64,000 nucleotides of DNA from Trifolium pratense (GCF_020283565.1 NC_060061.1:40585362-40649361); one strand, 5' to 3'. Counted from the first letter of the stretch, positions 31,001 to 43,055 are shown. Notes: generated by a model not told the origin, from the letters alone. Numbers and translations are program-made.

Positions 31001-31499
31001 TCAGGCAAAACAGCATCCAATGTCTCCTTTCTGAAAAACAAAAGCAACCCAGAAACACAAAACCAAAAAAAAAAAAGTTAAAAGTTCAAAATTCAAAATT
31101 TCACCACACTGTCTACACACACAACCTGTTCGAGAAAATGCCGCAATGGTAAACAAAGCAAAAAAAACTAAAATAAAGAGTTTACGTGAGCTTGAAGTAG
31201 GTGCAGGTATCGTTGCTAGTGAGCTTTGATAGAGAAGAGGCGGAAGTGAAGAGGGGTCGGCCATTGGGGCCCACATTGAGAGATGGATCCTTTTCGTCAG
31301 CGGCGAGGTTGCGGAGACGTTCTTGTTCGTCGAAGAAGGTGTCGGCGGTGGGGGCGGTAGAGGAGGCAGGAGTTTTTGAAGTGGGAGTGGGTTTTGATGG
31401 AGACTTTGAAGAAAAATTTAGTGATGAGATTGTTGGAGTGAGGTTGTTGCGCCATGAATGGTGATTTGTTGCTGCGGTTCTCGTCAAGGACCGCAACAT
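28005..31499 (-). CDS. DAP3: Mitochondrial small-subunit ribosomal protein mS29 / DAP3 (7 exons, 439 aa)
   Basis: The exons on the minus strand are 31499-31186, 31030-30864, 30694-30483, 29353-29099, 28978-28892, 28799-28627 and 28116-28005; every junction is GT-AG and the 1,320 nt read through in frame. DAP3/mS29 is a GTP-binding protein of the mitochondrial small ribosomal subunit. The Walker A loop is GPVSCGKS at residues 172-179. Other marks are REEGWLVFYVPQAKEWTHGG, DFLKYNESYLKELPCQIFDP, LIAIDQYNSWF and a C-terminal block ending LVPFMR. The N-terminus is rich in Arg, Ser and Thr with few acids (MLRSLTRTAATNHHSW), a typical mitochondrial presequence. Intron 3 (1.1 kb) carries a SINE-like piece. 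Length fits plant homologues. The frame is intact. Confidence 0.95.
29665..29785 (+). mobile_element. SINE-like fragment in DAP3 intron 3
   Basis: An A-box-like ggtagcttaattgcaaag is followed about 60 bp later by a B-box-like agttcaaatcctgg and then an A-rich end. No target duplication could be fixed, so the ends are approximate. Confidence 0.45.
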
Positions 31500-34400
31500 T
31501 TTGTTAACGTTTTGGTTTTCAGAGAAAGAGGTTTTGGATTTGGGTTATGGAAAGGAAGAAGATGAGAGAATGTGATCGAGAACTGTGAAACTGAGAAGAA
31601 GAGAAGAGAGATGAGAAACAGTGTGGGGGGTATTACGGTATTTTCCTTCATCTATTGAACACAAAGCCCATGAGACAGTGAACTGTGAAAGAATAATAAA
31701 CTTTTGGTACCCCCAGTTAAAGCATATACCCTCCAATTATTCTAATACACTATTTTTTATTTTTTTTTTTATTTTTTTTTTTATAATTTCTAATACACTA
31801 TTTTCATCACTTTCGTTCTAATTAGTTGAAATTTAAATTTAAATGGATTTTGGTATAAGTCACATAAATTTAGTGTGATTTATTTGAATTTCAAATTTCA
31901 ATTAATCAAAGCGAATATGTTGAAAAGAGTGTTTGCTAGCATAATTATCCCTAAAAACATTAATAAATTAAATATTCAATGGAAACAACGTATGTGCAAC
32001 TAGTGACAGAGCTACCTATATTCGAATGTTAATAGTTTATGAATTTTCTGATTGAATTTATACTTTTTTCTGTAAAAACAATTTCTCAAAATTAATGTTT
32101 TTTGTAATTAAGAGACTAAGTTTAACAAAATTTAAAAATTTGGTGTTTATAATTTTTTGAGTTTCTCTTGATTTTAAATAAAGGTGTGAATTGAAAGTAT
32201 TATCTAGATTAAGTTTCTGTTAATTTGGTGTTTATGAATCCCCCAAACTCTTTTGCCTCCAAACATTTTCAAGTTTCCACCTTAATATATAAAGAACTCA
32301 AGTCTCACTAAATAAAAGATGAGAAACACTCAGATAGACACAAGCTTAAATGAAAATATTTTGGCACACACTCATAAATTAATGAAAAGAATTTAAAAGA
32401 AAAATATTCAGTGTTGTAGGTTAAATATTTATTCTAATATACTTTTTCCGGTCCTATATATAAGAAAAAGTTTGTGTTTTACATTCATTGGAAAATTAAT
32501 GTATCTAGACAATATTGTAGTGTTTCTCCGATATATGATATGATATGAACAAAGAAACATACATCATAAGTGTTGTACAAGTGCCAGAGTTAGATTAAAA
32601 TATTTAGATGGATCGTGGCGAACTTGAATTTTGTTTTAACGGGAGACCTTGAATTTATATTTTATTCATCATGTTTTCCTTGCATCTATTTCCATCTTGT
32701 CTTTCGTGTACTTGGTTCTTTTATAAAGGGGAGGGAAAGGGAGGGGAGGGGAGAGAATAATTTTTAATTAGATATGTGTTTGGTTCAAAAGAGAAGAGCG
32801 GAGGGGAGATAAAAGATTTTAATTATGTTTGGTTCGCATGCAAGAGGAGGAGAGGAGATTTATAATAGTTTTTTTTTTCTAGTACCTGCTTTTTTTCGTT
32901 TTTTCTGTAATACTATATATAGTTAAAATAAAGAACCCGGGACATTGCACAGGAGCCCATATTCGAATTCGGACACTTCACTTATTCACCATTAAGGTAA
33001 ATTTTTTAGCCACTAGACTATTTGACAAAAAAATTTAACCATGGTATAATGTAACAACTTTAACAATTTTCTCCAAAGAGGTGCAGATGTGTCGTTTGCA
33101 AATCTAAGAGCAAGGAGAGAATAATTGTTGGAGTTGTTATTATTTATTAGTGCTTCAATGTGTTGCTTTTGTTTGAGATTGAGCATTGTTTTACAATTTG
33201 GGATAAGTAATTCCTAGCCGAAGTTGTTGACATGTGGATGATATATAGAGAAAAATAGAATTGAACAAAGCTTCTCAAAAACAGCAACATAACAAAATGA
33301 AGGACCGAAGCAGAACAAGTTAACCTAATTTTTAACAACTTTAAAAAGGATAATTTTGGAATTTTAAAATAAAATTGGGGATAATTTGGGCATTGTAATA
33401 GAATTGTAAACATCAAATCTTCCTTCCTCTTCCATAACCTCCCCTCCAAATCCCGCCAATTTGAGAGAAGCAAAAATTGGTCTTCGGAGGGATTTTGCTC
33501 CCTTTCCCTCATATCCCCTTTTAAAAATTTAAACAAATATACAACTTTTTGTCCTCCTATTTTCTAAAACCGACAGTTTTAGTCGCTCAATCATATTTTT
33601 GAACTAAAAAATAGGTGATGTGGTATATAAATATGATCTTATGGTACTAAGTGATCAACACGGATAAAATTATAAGTAAATTCCTTTAAAATTTCATTTA
33701 AAACATCATATCCAAATATTTGATGAAGAACGAAATTAAAATTGACAGAATTTAAAAAGATAGACCAATGTACAAAATAGTAAACATTGAGGCCAAAAAT
33801 GAAATTAATTTTTTTGTTAATTTTTTTTTTACACTAAATTTTTTATTAATTATAATCTTTAAGAACTTCAATTCTAAAATGTGTTTGTCGTCGTCATTTC
33901 ATATATATATATATATATATATAAGAGTTAGAATTGCCTTTCTATCACATAATTGAATTTAAAAGTAGAATGACAAACTAGAGCCACACAAAAATGTGGA
34001 GGGTAGGAAAATGCATGGGCCATTGCAATATAGTGGAGATTTGGTATTGCACTAAACTTTGTTATGATTAAGCTTTACATTCATAAAATAACAAAAAGGA
34101 AGTATTTAATATAAAGATAATTGTGAAGAAATTGAAATTAAAGGCAAAGTGGTACACTTAGTTTTGTCATAGTATTATGTACTAAGTTTTTTATGAATAA
34201 ACCTATGTTAGCTTTTCCCATAAACTTAATCATCTTTAATTAGGTCGGCGTGTTTATTGCTCATGATGCTCCACAAACAACTACACATATAATTTTGATC
34301 TTTGCTGATCACATTTTCTTTCACCTAATGCAACTTTTACAATCAAAATAATTTCAGGTGTACTGGTAATATATGTATAACAAAAGTTAGAATCATTGCG

Positions 34401-34611
34401 ATAAAGTATGAGTTTAAATTATAGGGATGGCAATTAATTAGGCTCAACTCAAATGAATACTTCCTCATCAAATGGCTGGGAAGAATTTTACACATCAATT
34501 TGGTTAAATATCCAATATTCAGTTATTACACGCCAACAATAAATATATTTCATCTTTAGTAAAAAAAATATATATATTTCATCTAATTCTATTTATATTA
34601 AAAAAAAATAT
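31500..34611. other. DAP3 upstream region and 3 kb with no gene
   Basis: The sequence 31500-31640 is likely the DAP3 5' UTR and promoter. Around 32700-32870 there are g/a-rich runs beside tgtttggttc, resembling fragments of the Tourist element seen intact at 38902. SINE-like debris (tctagtgg-type and gaattcgga-type boxes) lies near 32930-33030. A (TA)n run is at 33900-33922. No protein-like frames are present. Confidence 0.4.
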
Positions 34612-35880
34612 TGTTAGGACTTAAACACATGAAAAGTGTCAATCCAAATGACTAGTCCAATAGGTGAAAGAACCTCATGACTTAAGTACCACATCGAGTA
34701 TTTTGATATCCTCGATAACATTGTCACGCCCTTTAAGAGTCGACATCCATGGTGGCTTTCGCTCTATAGGCAATGACCCGATGGTACCCTTTTCATTTTC
34801 AATTGTTTCATTCATCTATTAGAATTCGGTGCATATAGGTATCCATTTCCGTGACCCGACTTTCAATGAGACTTACCAATTGTTAGGCCTTAAGCACGTG
34901 AGGAAAGCCCTACTCAAAATACTAGTCCAATAGGTGGGAGAGTCTCAAGGCTCAAGTACCAAATTGAACACTTTGATATATACTTGATGTGAGACACCTA
35001 ACAATGCCACACCCTTTAACAGTCGACGTCCACGACAACTTTCACTCTATTTATTTTTTTTGAAAACTTCGGCTTTCACTCTATTGGCACTGGCTCGATA
35101 GCAGTCCTTTTTTGTTTCGACGGCTTCACTCATATATTAGTATTCAATGGAGCATCTTAATCCAGCTCATATGTAGCCTTTTCCGTGACCCAGCTCTCAA
35201 TGAAAGCATTAATTGTAGGGACTTGAGCACATGAGGTAGGCATATGACAACAAAACCCATACTCGTAGGTACCCGTTCGGATCCGCGACGATAATTTGAC
35301 TGCAAAAACCCGAGTTGACTGGTCTGAGTGTGAGTTTTCCTCGATTTTGAAAGACGATGGTGGAGCGGGTAATGAGGATATTGATGACCACCCCGATACC
35401 GCCCTGCTTATATCAGAATTATATTTTACATAAAATCCTAAAACAAACTCTTCAATTACATTCGTATGTTTTTTTTAAAAAAACAAAAATTGAGTCAAGT
35501 ATTTAACAAGTTGTTTTGCTCTATTTTTTTCTTTGTTTAAATATAGTATTTTTTCTTTTGTTTATAATAAAAAAAAAACCAAATGCAACCTAAATTTATG
35601 TGAGGTGGAGAAAAATGGGGATACCTACACCCTGTTGAGTATGAATTTGGAGTTCTACTTTTTATCCCCGTTGAAAATTAAAACGAGTTTGAGATACCCG
35701 AACTTTATGAGTTTGGGTTAGGCGAAGGCAAAATATGTGTCCCTGCCCTGTCTCATATTCGTGCCTAACATAAGGAGAGCCCAACCAAAAAGACTAGTCC
35801 AATAGGTGAGCCTCATGACTTAAGTATCACATTGAACACTTTAATATACTCGATGGGAACTCTAACAAAATTCATCTAAT
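34612..35880 (+). repeat. Three degenerate tandem units of about 270-330 bp
   Basis: Each unit starts near ttgttaggacttaa/gcac(a/g)tgagg and contains actagtccaataggtg (34651, 34921, 35793). The first two also share 'cgatgt...caac' and 'ccacgccctttaa-agtcgac' motifs. The third unit is split by a hAT insertion at 35237-35767. The origin, perhaps an old LTR, is unclear. Confidence 0.7.
35237..35767. mobile_element. Non-autonomous hAT element (531 bp)
   Basis: The ends are TAGGCATATGA and the complement of TAGGCACGAAT. Flanking 8-mers are acatgagg (35229-35236) and acataagg (35768-35775), one mismatch. Comparison with the sister repeat units confirms that the host sequence is continuous when the insert is removed. 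Confidence 0.8.
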
Positions 35881-37369
35881 TTTTATATTCCATAGATTTC
35901 CACCACTAAAAAAATTTATATTGAGATGTGTGGAACACTGAACGTGATATCAAATTTATCTAATTCAATTTATTTAGAGGCGTCTTGTGAAAAATTATTA
36001 ATGTATCTTATAATTTGAAAATTATCCAATAAAATTCTTATGCACATTATTAGCAATTAAAGATAACCAAGTTATCTTCTTCTCGTGTATGTTTTTGAGG
36101 GGTTTTAGTTTGTTGGTATTTTTTTTGTAGTTTTATTTGTTTGTTTGTTTTCCTGTCTTATCTTAAAAATTGTTCGGTTCTAATGAGAGTGTATTTTAGT
36201 ATATCTTTGTCATTCTTAACCTTCTATTATACTTTTCTCGTTATATTATATATTTGTCTTTAAGAAAAATAACCAAGTTATTGTATTAGCCAAAAGAGAA
36301 ATTAATCAAGCCATTTGCAAACGACCTTTGGTGCTCATCAAGAGACCCCAACTGAGTAGAAATGATCAACCGTTCATATAAAATGTGATTGAAAATCTCA
36401 TGGGATGACCCCAATTGGTGTTCTTTAAGAAGCTGAAGGGGTTGGAAGGAGAACGAGGGGTGTTAGTAGTGCAATTTAGATCTATTTTAATTAAAAGAGA
36501 GAAAAAAAATATAAAAATTGAAAATTAAAATAACACCTTCTTTTTTTTTTTGTTACAAAAAAAAAAACAGCACCATTTCACAAAATAACACCTTGTTTTT
36601 TGGTCGATACCTTGTTCGTCACGGTTTAGATAACTTCTTTAAAATTTTATAAGGTCAAATTTAATGTAGTTTATTTTTATAAGATAAAAAATAAAAAGTT
36701 AATGTGGTTAACGGTTCTTCTGATTTACAATGGTTAAAATTGAGTCAAATATACCACTTTCTCAACACACATTGTTGGCAAAAATAGCACCATTTCACAA
36801 CTTTCAAATGCATGATCTCCACCACTGAATTGCAAACAATGGCCATACCTTTTTGGTATTGACTGATAATCTCTTATATTTTAAGCTTATTCCGATACGT
36901 TAACTCTAAAGCTAATCATTTTTCTGCTCATTTTGCTTCTCTTTTTATTGCAGTTTTATATTAAAAAAATTTTTTGTCTACAGTGGAAATCAAACCCACA
37001 TCATTTGCTTAAAATAAATTTTTTCAACCACTAGAGCATGTGCTTCAATTGTGATTAAAATTAAAAATCCTAATATGTTAATATATTATTAAATGCATTT
37101 ATAATTACCTAATAGGTAACCTAACAAAGAAATTGATAATTACATAATGTTTAAAAATATTAAATACATTTATAGTTTATAAACTAAATTGAAGCGGTAT
37201 GATAAAACGTATAGACTAAATTGATGAGTTGTTAAGAAAAATATATCATACTTTTAAGCATTATTTTGTTTGAGTTGTTAAAATTTAAAAATTATTGAAT
37301 TTTTGTATAAAGATAAAATATCGAGTGTAGCACAATATAAAGTAAACGTTAAGAAAAAAAAATTCTAAA
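35881..37369. other. Intergenic, no gene recognised
   Basis: The stretch is AT-rich. A tRNA-like or SINE-like motif pair on the minus strand (ctctagtggttga ... gggtttgatttcc) occurs at about 36985-37045. Nothing else is recognised. Confidence 0.4.
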
Positions 37370-37677
37370 GTGTTTTTTAATGTCATACAAAATGAGGCCG
37401 TAAATAAAGGTAGGATTGGAGCTTTCTATGAATTACCATTCAATATGTCAATTGGATGGCCGAGACATTGCAGTCATGTTTATGCTGTGTTGATTCAAGA
37501 TCTCAAAGGAACATTACTCTTTGCCACACTCTCAGAGAGGGAAACAATTGTGCGGATTTCTTAACCAAACTTGGAGCCTCTTCAGATTCTAATCTCACGG
37601 TTCATGCATCTCCCCCAGAAGGTTTCTTTGATATTCTTCGGAGCGACGCGGTTGAAACTTTCTACCTTAGAGAATAG
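37370..37677 (+). pseudogene. LINE-type RNase H C-terminal remnant
   Basis: The second half reads HTLREGNNCADFLTKLGASS and ends ...[18 protein letters not shown] then stop. This is the C-terminal signature of the RNase H (RVT_3) domain found in plant LINE polyproteins. The upstream part, in a different frame, contains the less certain [21 protein letters not shown] copy of about 55 bp of this segment recurs at 37866-37921. Confidence 0.65.
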
Positions 37678-37761
37678 TTCCCTTTTCTTTTTTCTGTTCG
37701 TTTTTTGTTTTGTTTTGATTAGCCTTGTAACCAATATATATAGGTCCTTTGAAGCTTTCTA

Positions 37762-37868
<107 letters not shown>

Positions 37869-37950
37869 AGCTTTCTAATGAATTACCATTCAATATGTCA
37901 ATCGGATGGCCGAGGCATTGCAGTCGTGGTTGCTGCAAATGCTATCGTTT

Positions 37951-37993
<43 letters not shown>

Positions 37994-38045
37994 GGTCATT
38001 TGAATCTCAATCTTTTATCTGATCGGGAGAAGCTGGTATTTTTAA

Positions 38046-38745
38046 ACAATATGCACTAACGGATATTGAGCTGGTGTTACATAGTTGTGGGAAGAGTATA
38101 AAAGATTATCTTCGATGGCTCGAGCAGACACATCATTAATTCCTGATATACAACATAGTTTGATACATCATGAATTGAATTATAACAGAAAATCATTAAC
38201 TGAGGAACAACGTAAAGTATACGACACAACCACGACAAGAGTTAACGAAAACAAGTCTAGTGTGTTTTTTCTTTATGGTTATGGCGGAACAGAGAAGACA
38301 TTTATCTGGAGGGTCATGTCAGCCGCATTACGATAAAAAGTGAAATAGTTCTAACAGTTGCGTCAATTAGGATCGCTGCATTGTTCATACCTAGTGGTAG
38401 AACAACACATTCAAGGTTTTGTATTCCTCCAAATGTTGACGAGTTTCCAAAATGTTTCATAATTCCCAAAAGCCCGTTGGCACTCTTAAATCAAAAGGCA
38501 AAACTCATCATATGGGATGAAGCACCAATGATGCACAACAACTGGTTCGAAGCTGTTGATCGAACTTTAAAAGATATTCTCAAGTTTGTTGATATGAAAA
38601 ATAAATACATTCTCTTCGGTGGAAAAGTTGTTCTTTTTTGCAGAGATTTCATACAAATTCTACCAGTAATACCCAAAGGTACAAGACCAGAAGTTGTTCA
38701 TGCTACTAATCTTACACCATATAATATATTCACGCTCCAAATTTA
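38046..38745 (+). pseudogene. Helitron-type PIF1 helicase fragment
   Basis: Segments in shifting frames match the helicase of plant Helitron Rep/Hel proteins: IELVLHSCGKSIKDYLRW, then LTEEQRKVYDTTTTRVNENK, VFFLYGYGGTEKTFIWR (Walker A, where the usual GTGKT reads GTEKT), then after a stop SGRTTHSRFCIP, LIIWDEAPMMH (Walker B) and FCRDFIQILPVIPKGTR. At least one stop codon (38334-38336), frame changes and the altered Walker A show it is inactive. No Helitron ends (TC...CTRR with hairpin) were found nearby. Confidence 0.85.
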
Positions 38746-38901
38746 ACGGTGATGGATACGAGGGGGTGTATTGAGTAAAATTTCAGTCTCACATAGTATA
38801 CAAATAATACAGCTCAAATGAATTTATAAATAATGCCGTCTTTTTACAAGCTGATTTTAGGAGATTGAATTAAATCTAATAAAAATCTAAAAAAAAATTA
38901 A

Positions 38902-39169
38902 GGGTCTGTTTGGTTCAAAGTAGATGGAGGGGATGTGAGGAAGTAATCTTGACTGGAAAAAAAAATTATTAAATCTTTTCTTTTTTGACAAAATTAAATC
39001 ATTTTAAAAAAAAACGTTGAATATTTTAAATTCATAGAATATTCCCTTGATTTTTTTTTCAAGAATAAAAAACATTTTTTTAAGAAAAAATGATTTAATA
39101 AAAAGAAACCTTTCTTTGTCAAGATTATCCCCTTACCTCCCCTCCATCTACTTCGAACCAAACAGATCC
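38902..39169. mobile_element. Tourist (PIF/Harbinger-type) MITE with about 52-bp TIRs (268 bp)
   Basis: The ends are GGGTCTGTTTGGTTC and the complement of GGATCTGTTTGGTTC, and the inverted similarity extends about 52 bp (through tagatggagggga and aatcttgac). It is flanked by TAA on both sides (38899-38901 and 39170-39172), the 3-bp target of PIF/Harbinger. Confidence 0.85.
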
Positions 39170-39464
39170 TAAATATCATAAATGATTATATAATAAATTT
39201 AAATTACAATTAACAATGCAATAGGATCACTGCCTCAACAACAAAAAAAAATGCATTGGAATCACAATATAAATGTTTTTTTATTGCAATGTTTTTTTTT
39301 TTTTGCTATGCTGTATAATATCCCAACCAAAATATTTTTTTTGGTGAAACTCTCAACCACAATATAGAACTATATAGTTTTAATCATTTCTCTAAAAGTT
39401 ATTTTATACATGGAAATGACAAGTATCTTTCCCTTTCACCCTTGGCTCCATCTCCATGCACTAC

Positions 39465-39474
39465 TATATATATA
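39465..39474 (+). promoter_or_regulatory. TATA box of the plus-strand WUN1-like gene
   Basis: TATATATATA followed by ggaaacc lies about 150 bp before the first ATG (39618). No other ATG lies between it and that site. Confidence 0.5.
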
Positions 39475-39617
39475 GGAAACCAGCATTTACAATTCCATTC
39501 CCACAAATATAGCTTTCTTGCTTTGGAAGTAAAGAGCAATAACACTCTCTTTTGTTGGCGTAATTGTTATATATATATTCCGGAGCTGGCAAACTCAAAG
39601 TCATCACATTCACAAGC

Positions 39618-40092
39618 ATGTCTAGAGGAATTAGAGGAACGCAACAAAAGAGTGGTTAGAGAGTTATACAAAGCCTTAACTTCAAAAGAAACCGAAACAC
39701 TTCATGGACTAGTGACACAAGACTTAGAGTGGTGGTTCCACGGGCCACCGTGCCATCGCCACCATTTGGTCCCATGGCTCACCGGAAGCTCACCATCACC
39801 ATCGACAAAGGCTTTGGTTCCTAGTCATGTAATTGGGTTTGGATCGATCGTTGTTGCTGAAGGATACGATGAGGAAAATTTGGTGTGGTGGGTGCATGCT
39901 TGGACTTTTAATACTGGTGGTGTTATTAGTCAGGTTAAAGAATATGTAAATACTTCTGTGTCGGTGACCCGATTGGGGATCACGGTGGCACCACCATCGG
40001 AAATAGTGGAGCCGGTTGCTTCCATGTGTCAATGCATTTGGCAAAGTACGCTTTGTGATGAATCGGTTCCCGGACTTATTTTAGCAATCTAA
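39618..40092 (+). CDS. Wound-induced WUN1/SAG20-like protein, start codon out of frame
   Basis: The conserved frame ends at the stop 40090-40092 and encodes EELEERNKRVVRELYKALTS, DLEWWFHGPP, VAEGYDEENLVWWVHAWTFN, VISQVKEYVNTSVSVTR and CQCIWQSTLCDESVPGLILAI. These are all hallmarks of the small NTF2-fold WUN1/SAG20 family, which are stress-induced proteins of unknown biochemical role. The only ATG after the TATA box (39618-39620) is one base out of frame with this sequence: it would run into a stop after 13 codons. The coding frame itself has no ATG upstream of the family domain. A one-base insertion just after the ATG (or a sequence error) would explain this. The gene is therefore either a recent pseudogene or uses a start I cannot see. 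The rest of the frame is undamaged. A relative lies convergently at 43308-43808. Confidence 0.7.
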
Positions 40093-40750
40093 TTTGGTGA
40101 CCAAAATTGTAAAATAAAATATTGTGATACGCCGAGGATTAAATCAGCAATTAATCCCTGTAAATAAAATTGCTCCATATGAATTGGAATTCCAAGGTTC
40201 ACTACTCATAGTGTGCCTTGATTCATCACTTCCATGGGGTGTGCTTGTTTGATTTAAGGGTTTGGGGTCAAAATTAAGAAATGTATTGTGCTTTTATGCC
40301 TATATTATGATGTGCTTGGTGGCTGGTTTGACGTTATTTTGTTATGTTTTTGGGTTGGAATGTTTGCCGCACACACGTATATTAATTTTGTGTTTTGTGT
40401 CAAAAAGAGTGAGTGTGAGTTTGCGCATACACGTTATTCTATTGAATGTGTTTGTTTAACATTGAGATGGAATAGCATGGAAGTGGTACACCAATAAAGC
40501 ACGATGACTTTATTTTATTTCAAAAGTAGAAATACTTTGAACCAAACACTGAATACTTGATGTGTCATCACAGCCAACACGAAATATTATGCTATACAAT
40601 AATGATATTTTTTGAGTAGGAGTTTGCTAATTTAAAATTCAATTAGCTCAAAGATAAATAAGTAAAGTATTTAGAATTTAAAGTTTAACCTATACATATA
40701 TTTTATGATATATCAACTGAAATAACTTTAGGGGAATCCATAAATTCATA
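40093..40750. other. WUN1-like 3' flank, no gene
   Basis: T/G-rich sequence up to about 40480 may be 3' UTR. The remainder is AT-rich with nothing recognised. Confidence 0.45.
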
Positions 40751-41498
40751 CTTCCTTCATCCTTAATTATAAGCAAAAATTAACTTTTCAGATTCATTAA
40801 ATAACTGATGTATTTGGTCTATAATATAGTGTTCATTGTCTTGGAAGGACGGAAGATATGCCTCTCATCTTTTCATGTTCTGTGAGTTTGCTGCTCATGT
40901 GTGGAATGCCATATTTCGCCGGCTTGGTGTGGTCATAATTATGCCGCCAAACCTCTTTTTGTTGCTCGAGATTTTGTTGGGGGTCGCGCCTAACAACAAG
41001 AGTAGAAAAGGGTTCTCCTTGATTTGGCACACGACTGTGTGGAGGATTTGGAAATCTCGGAACGATTTGTGTTTTGCGAATGGGGTTAAAGATTTGGAGA
41101 AGGTGGTGGATGATATTAAACTTCTTTCATGGCGGTGGGGGTTGAGCCGCAGGAAAATTGCTATTTGCTTGTTCTACGAATCATGTTGGGATCCCGGAAT
41201 TTGCCTCCGTTAGTTGGATTGATATGTGCGCTTTGTTAGAGTTGAGCGCTTGTTGCTTGTTTTAGGTGGTGCTGGGCTGCTGCTTTGTGTTGTTTGCAGG
41301 TTCTTGGTGTTGTTGTGTTTAGGCTGGCTAGGTGTGTGGGCCGCTGCCCTGCCTGCATGCTTTTATTTCTAGCCTTTCCTGTGTATTGTATAAGTACTTC
41401 TTGTACTTTTCATTCTAATAAAATTTTGCCTTTCAAAAAAAAAATCAATTATTCAATAAATCAAAAAAGTTGATTTTTACTTATAATTAATGATGGAG
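40751..41498. mobile_element. Stowaway-type MITE split by a LINE insertion
   Basis: The left half (40751-40829) starts cttccttcatccttaattat. The right half (41441-41498) ends ttataattaatgatggag. Reverse-complemented, the right half matches the left through attaacttttcagattcatt. TA dinucleotides flank both ends (40749-40750 and 41499-41500). The 610 bp between the halves are a LINE tail. Confidence 0.75.
40830..41440 (+). pseudogene. LINE 3' end: zinc-binding C-terminus, 3' UTR and poly-A
   Basis: The frame 40833-41210 has SHLFMFCEFAAHVWNAIFRR, GFSLIWHTTVWRIWKSRND and LLSWRWGLSRRKIA, ending WDPGICLR. This is the zf-RVT C-terminal domain of plant LINE ORF2. About 220 bp of T/G-rich 3' UTR follow, ending aataaaattttgcctttc and a run of nine A. 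The copy is strongly 5'-truncated but the retained frame is open. No target duplication is obvious. Confidence 0.85.
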
Positions 41499-41513
41499 TA
41501 GTATATATTAATT

Positions 41514-41699
41514 AGAGTTTAATTGTTGTGCACCGTCGGTGTAAAATTTTTTTACACATACATCCAATGACACGTTGCCACATTACTTAATGAATGTGAC
41601 ATATCATGTGTTTTTAATTACCATACATGATGTGTCGTTATATTATTGGACGAATGTGCAAAATAACTTTGCACTGACGGTGCATATAAATTAAATTCT
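41514..41699. mobile_element. MITE with gtgcaccgtc termini (186 bp)
   Basis: The left end agagtttaattgttgtgcac continues cgtcggtg; the right end is the complement of agaatttaatttatatgcac followed by cgtcagtg. attaatt flanks both sides. The interior contains imperfect inverted tgacacgt/atgtgtcg motifs. Confidence 0.75.
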
Positions 41700-41853
41700 A
41701 TTAATTAATTAATATAACAGTAAAACAATAAGTCGAAAAATAATTGGAGTTTTTTTAGGTCAGCTCATTGAGCCAAAAATAAAAAGTAATCTGGGTCAGT
41801 CCTTTGGGCTTCTAACCGAGCCATTTGCAACTACTTCGTGAGTTTTAAACAAC

Positions 41854-42037
41854 GGTCTTGCTAACGAGTGCCCCCGGGGCACTCTTTAAGCATTCCATTT
41901 AAAGAAACTTTTTATTCAAAAAGTTAAATACTACAATTTCCAATGCATTGACTTTATGCATTCCGATAAAAATTCTATAAAAAACTTACTATTTAAGGGC
42001 TTAAAGAGTGCCCCGGGGGCACTATTTAGCATTTGCC
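41854..42037 (-). mobile_element. Mutator-type MITE, copy 2 (184 bp)
   Basis: This is the inverted counterpart of the element at 3709-3893, with the same termini (ggtcttgctaacgagtgccc and the complement of ggcaaatgctaaatagtgcc) and highly similar interior. Flanks tttaaacaac (41844-41853) and tttaaacaaa (42038-42047) agree at 9 of 10 bases. Confidence 0.82.
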
Positions 42038-42047
42038 TTTAAACAAA

Positions 42048-43011
42048 AACTATTAGTAGTAAGGTTTTTTTTAAGAAAAATATTATCATCTATAAATAAA
42101 AATATACTTAAAGAGATAATTGTGAGAATACTCGATATTAATATAAATAAAAAAATTACATACATCAAATTATATCTCATCAAATAGATATATAATTACG
42201 AGAAACTAATATGTATTAAAGTAGCATAAAAATATTATATGAGTAAATTAACCAAAAAATGAAATAAGTTAGGTTGGGTCATTAGCTGACATAGGTTGGG
42301 TCATTAGCTGACATTGTCCAGAGTGATCAAACCATGCTTAATAATGTTTAGTCAAAAACAGGCAAATTAGGCCAATGTATTAATATACTACTTTTTCCGG
42401 ACTTATATATATAAGTAAATTTTTACTTTTTAAGTTGATTCAATTATTCATGTATATGGTTCGTATGAACTATATACATTAGTAATTAAAGAATCTAAAA
42501 TGTAAAAATTTGTTTATATATGAGGCTAGTGGCGTTGCTAGCTATAGGACTCTGATCCACGGGTGCAAATTTTTGAACTTTAATTAAAAAAAAAATCACT
42601 ATACTCTAAAAATTATTTACATACTATACAACTGTCATTTACGCAATTTCAGGTTCTAAAATCGAGAATAATTAATTCATTATCAATGTTGTTGAACACA
42701 TCTCTTTCAATGTTGTTGGACACAAACAAGCCAAACAAATGAATAACCGACAATTTTCTTCATTAAAACGATTGTTCTAAAAATTGCATGTCCATAATGA
42801 TATAAAGTAATTCAATGCGATAATAGTTTCATAATAGAAAAAAAAAATTGGATTACCATGAATTTTATATAAACTAAACTATTGTCATTAAACATTAGTG
42901 TATTCACCATTATTAAAAAAATGTAAATCTCAAAGTAAAATATAATAACTTGAAAATAATAAACTTAGTATTTTTTTTTGGTGTAGATCCTCATCCTGCA
43001 CCAAGTGCTCA

Positions 43012-43055
<44 letters not shown>

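Noticed and set aside
31201..31464. 87-codon plus-strand frame
   Set aside because: It is antisense to DAP3 exon 1, which encodes a plausible mitochondrial presequence and splices correctly.
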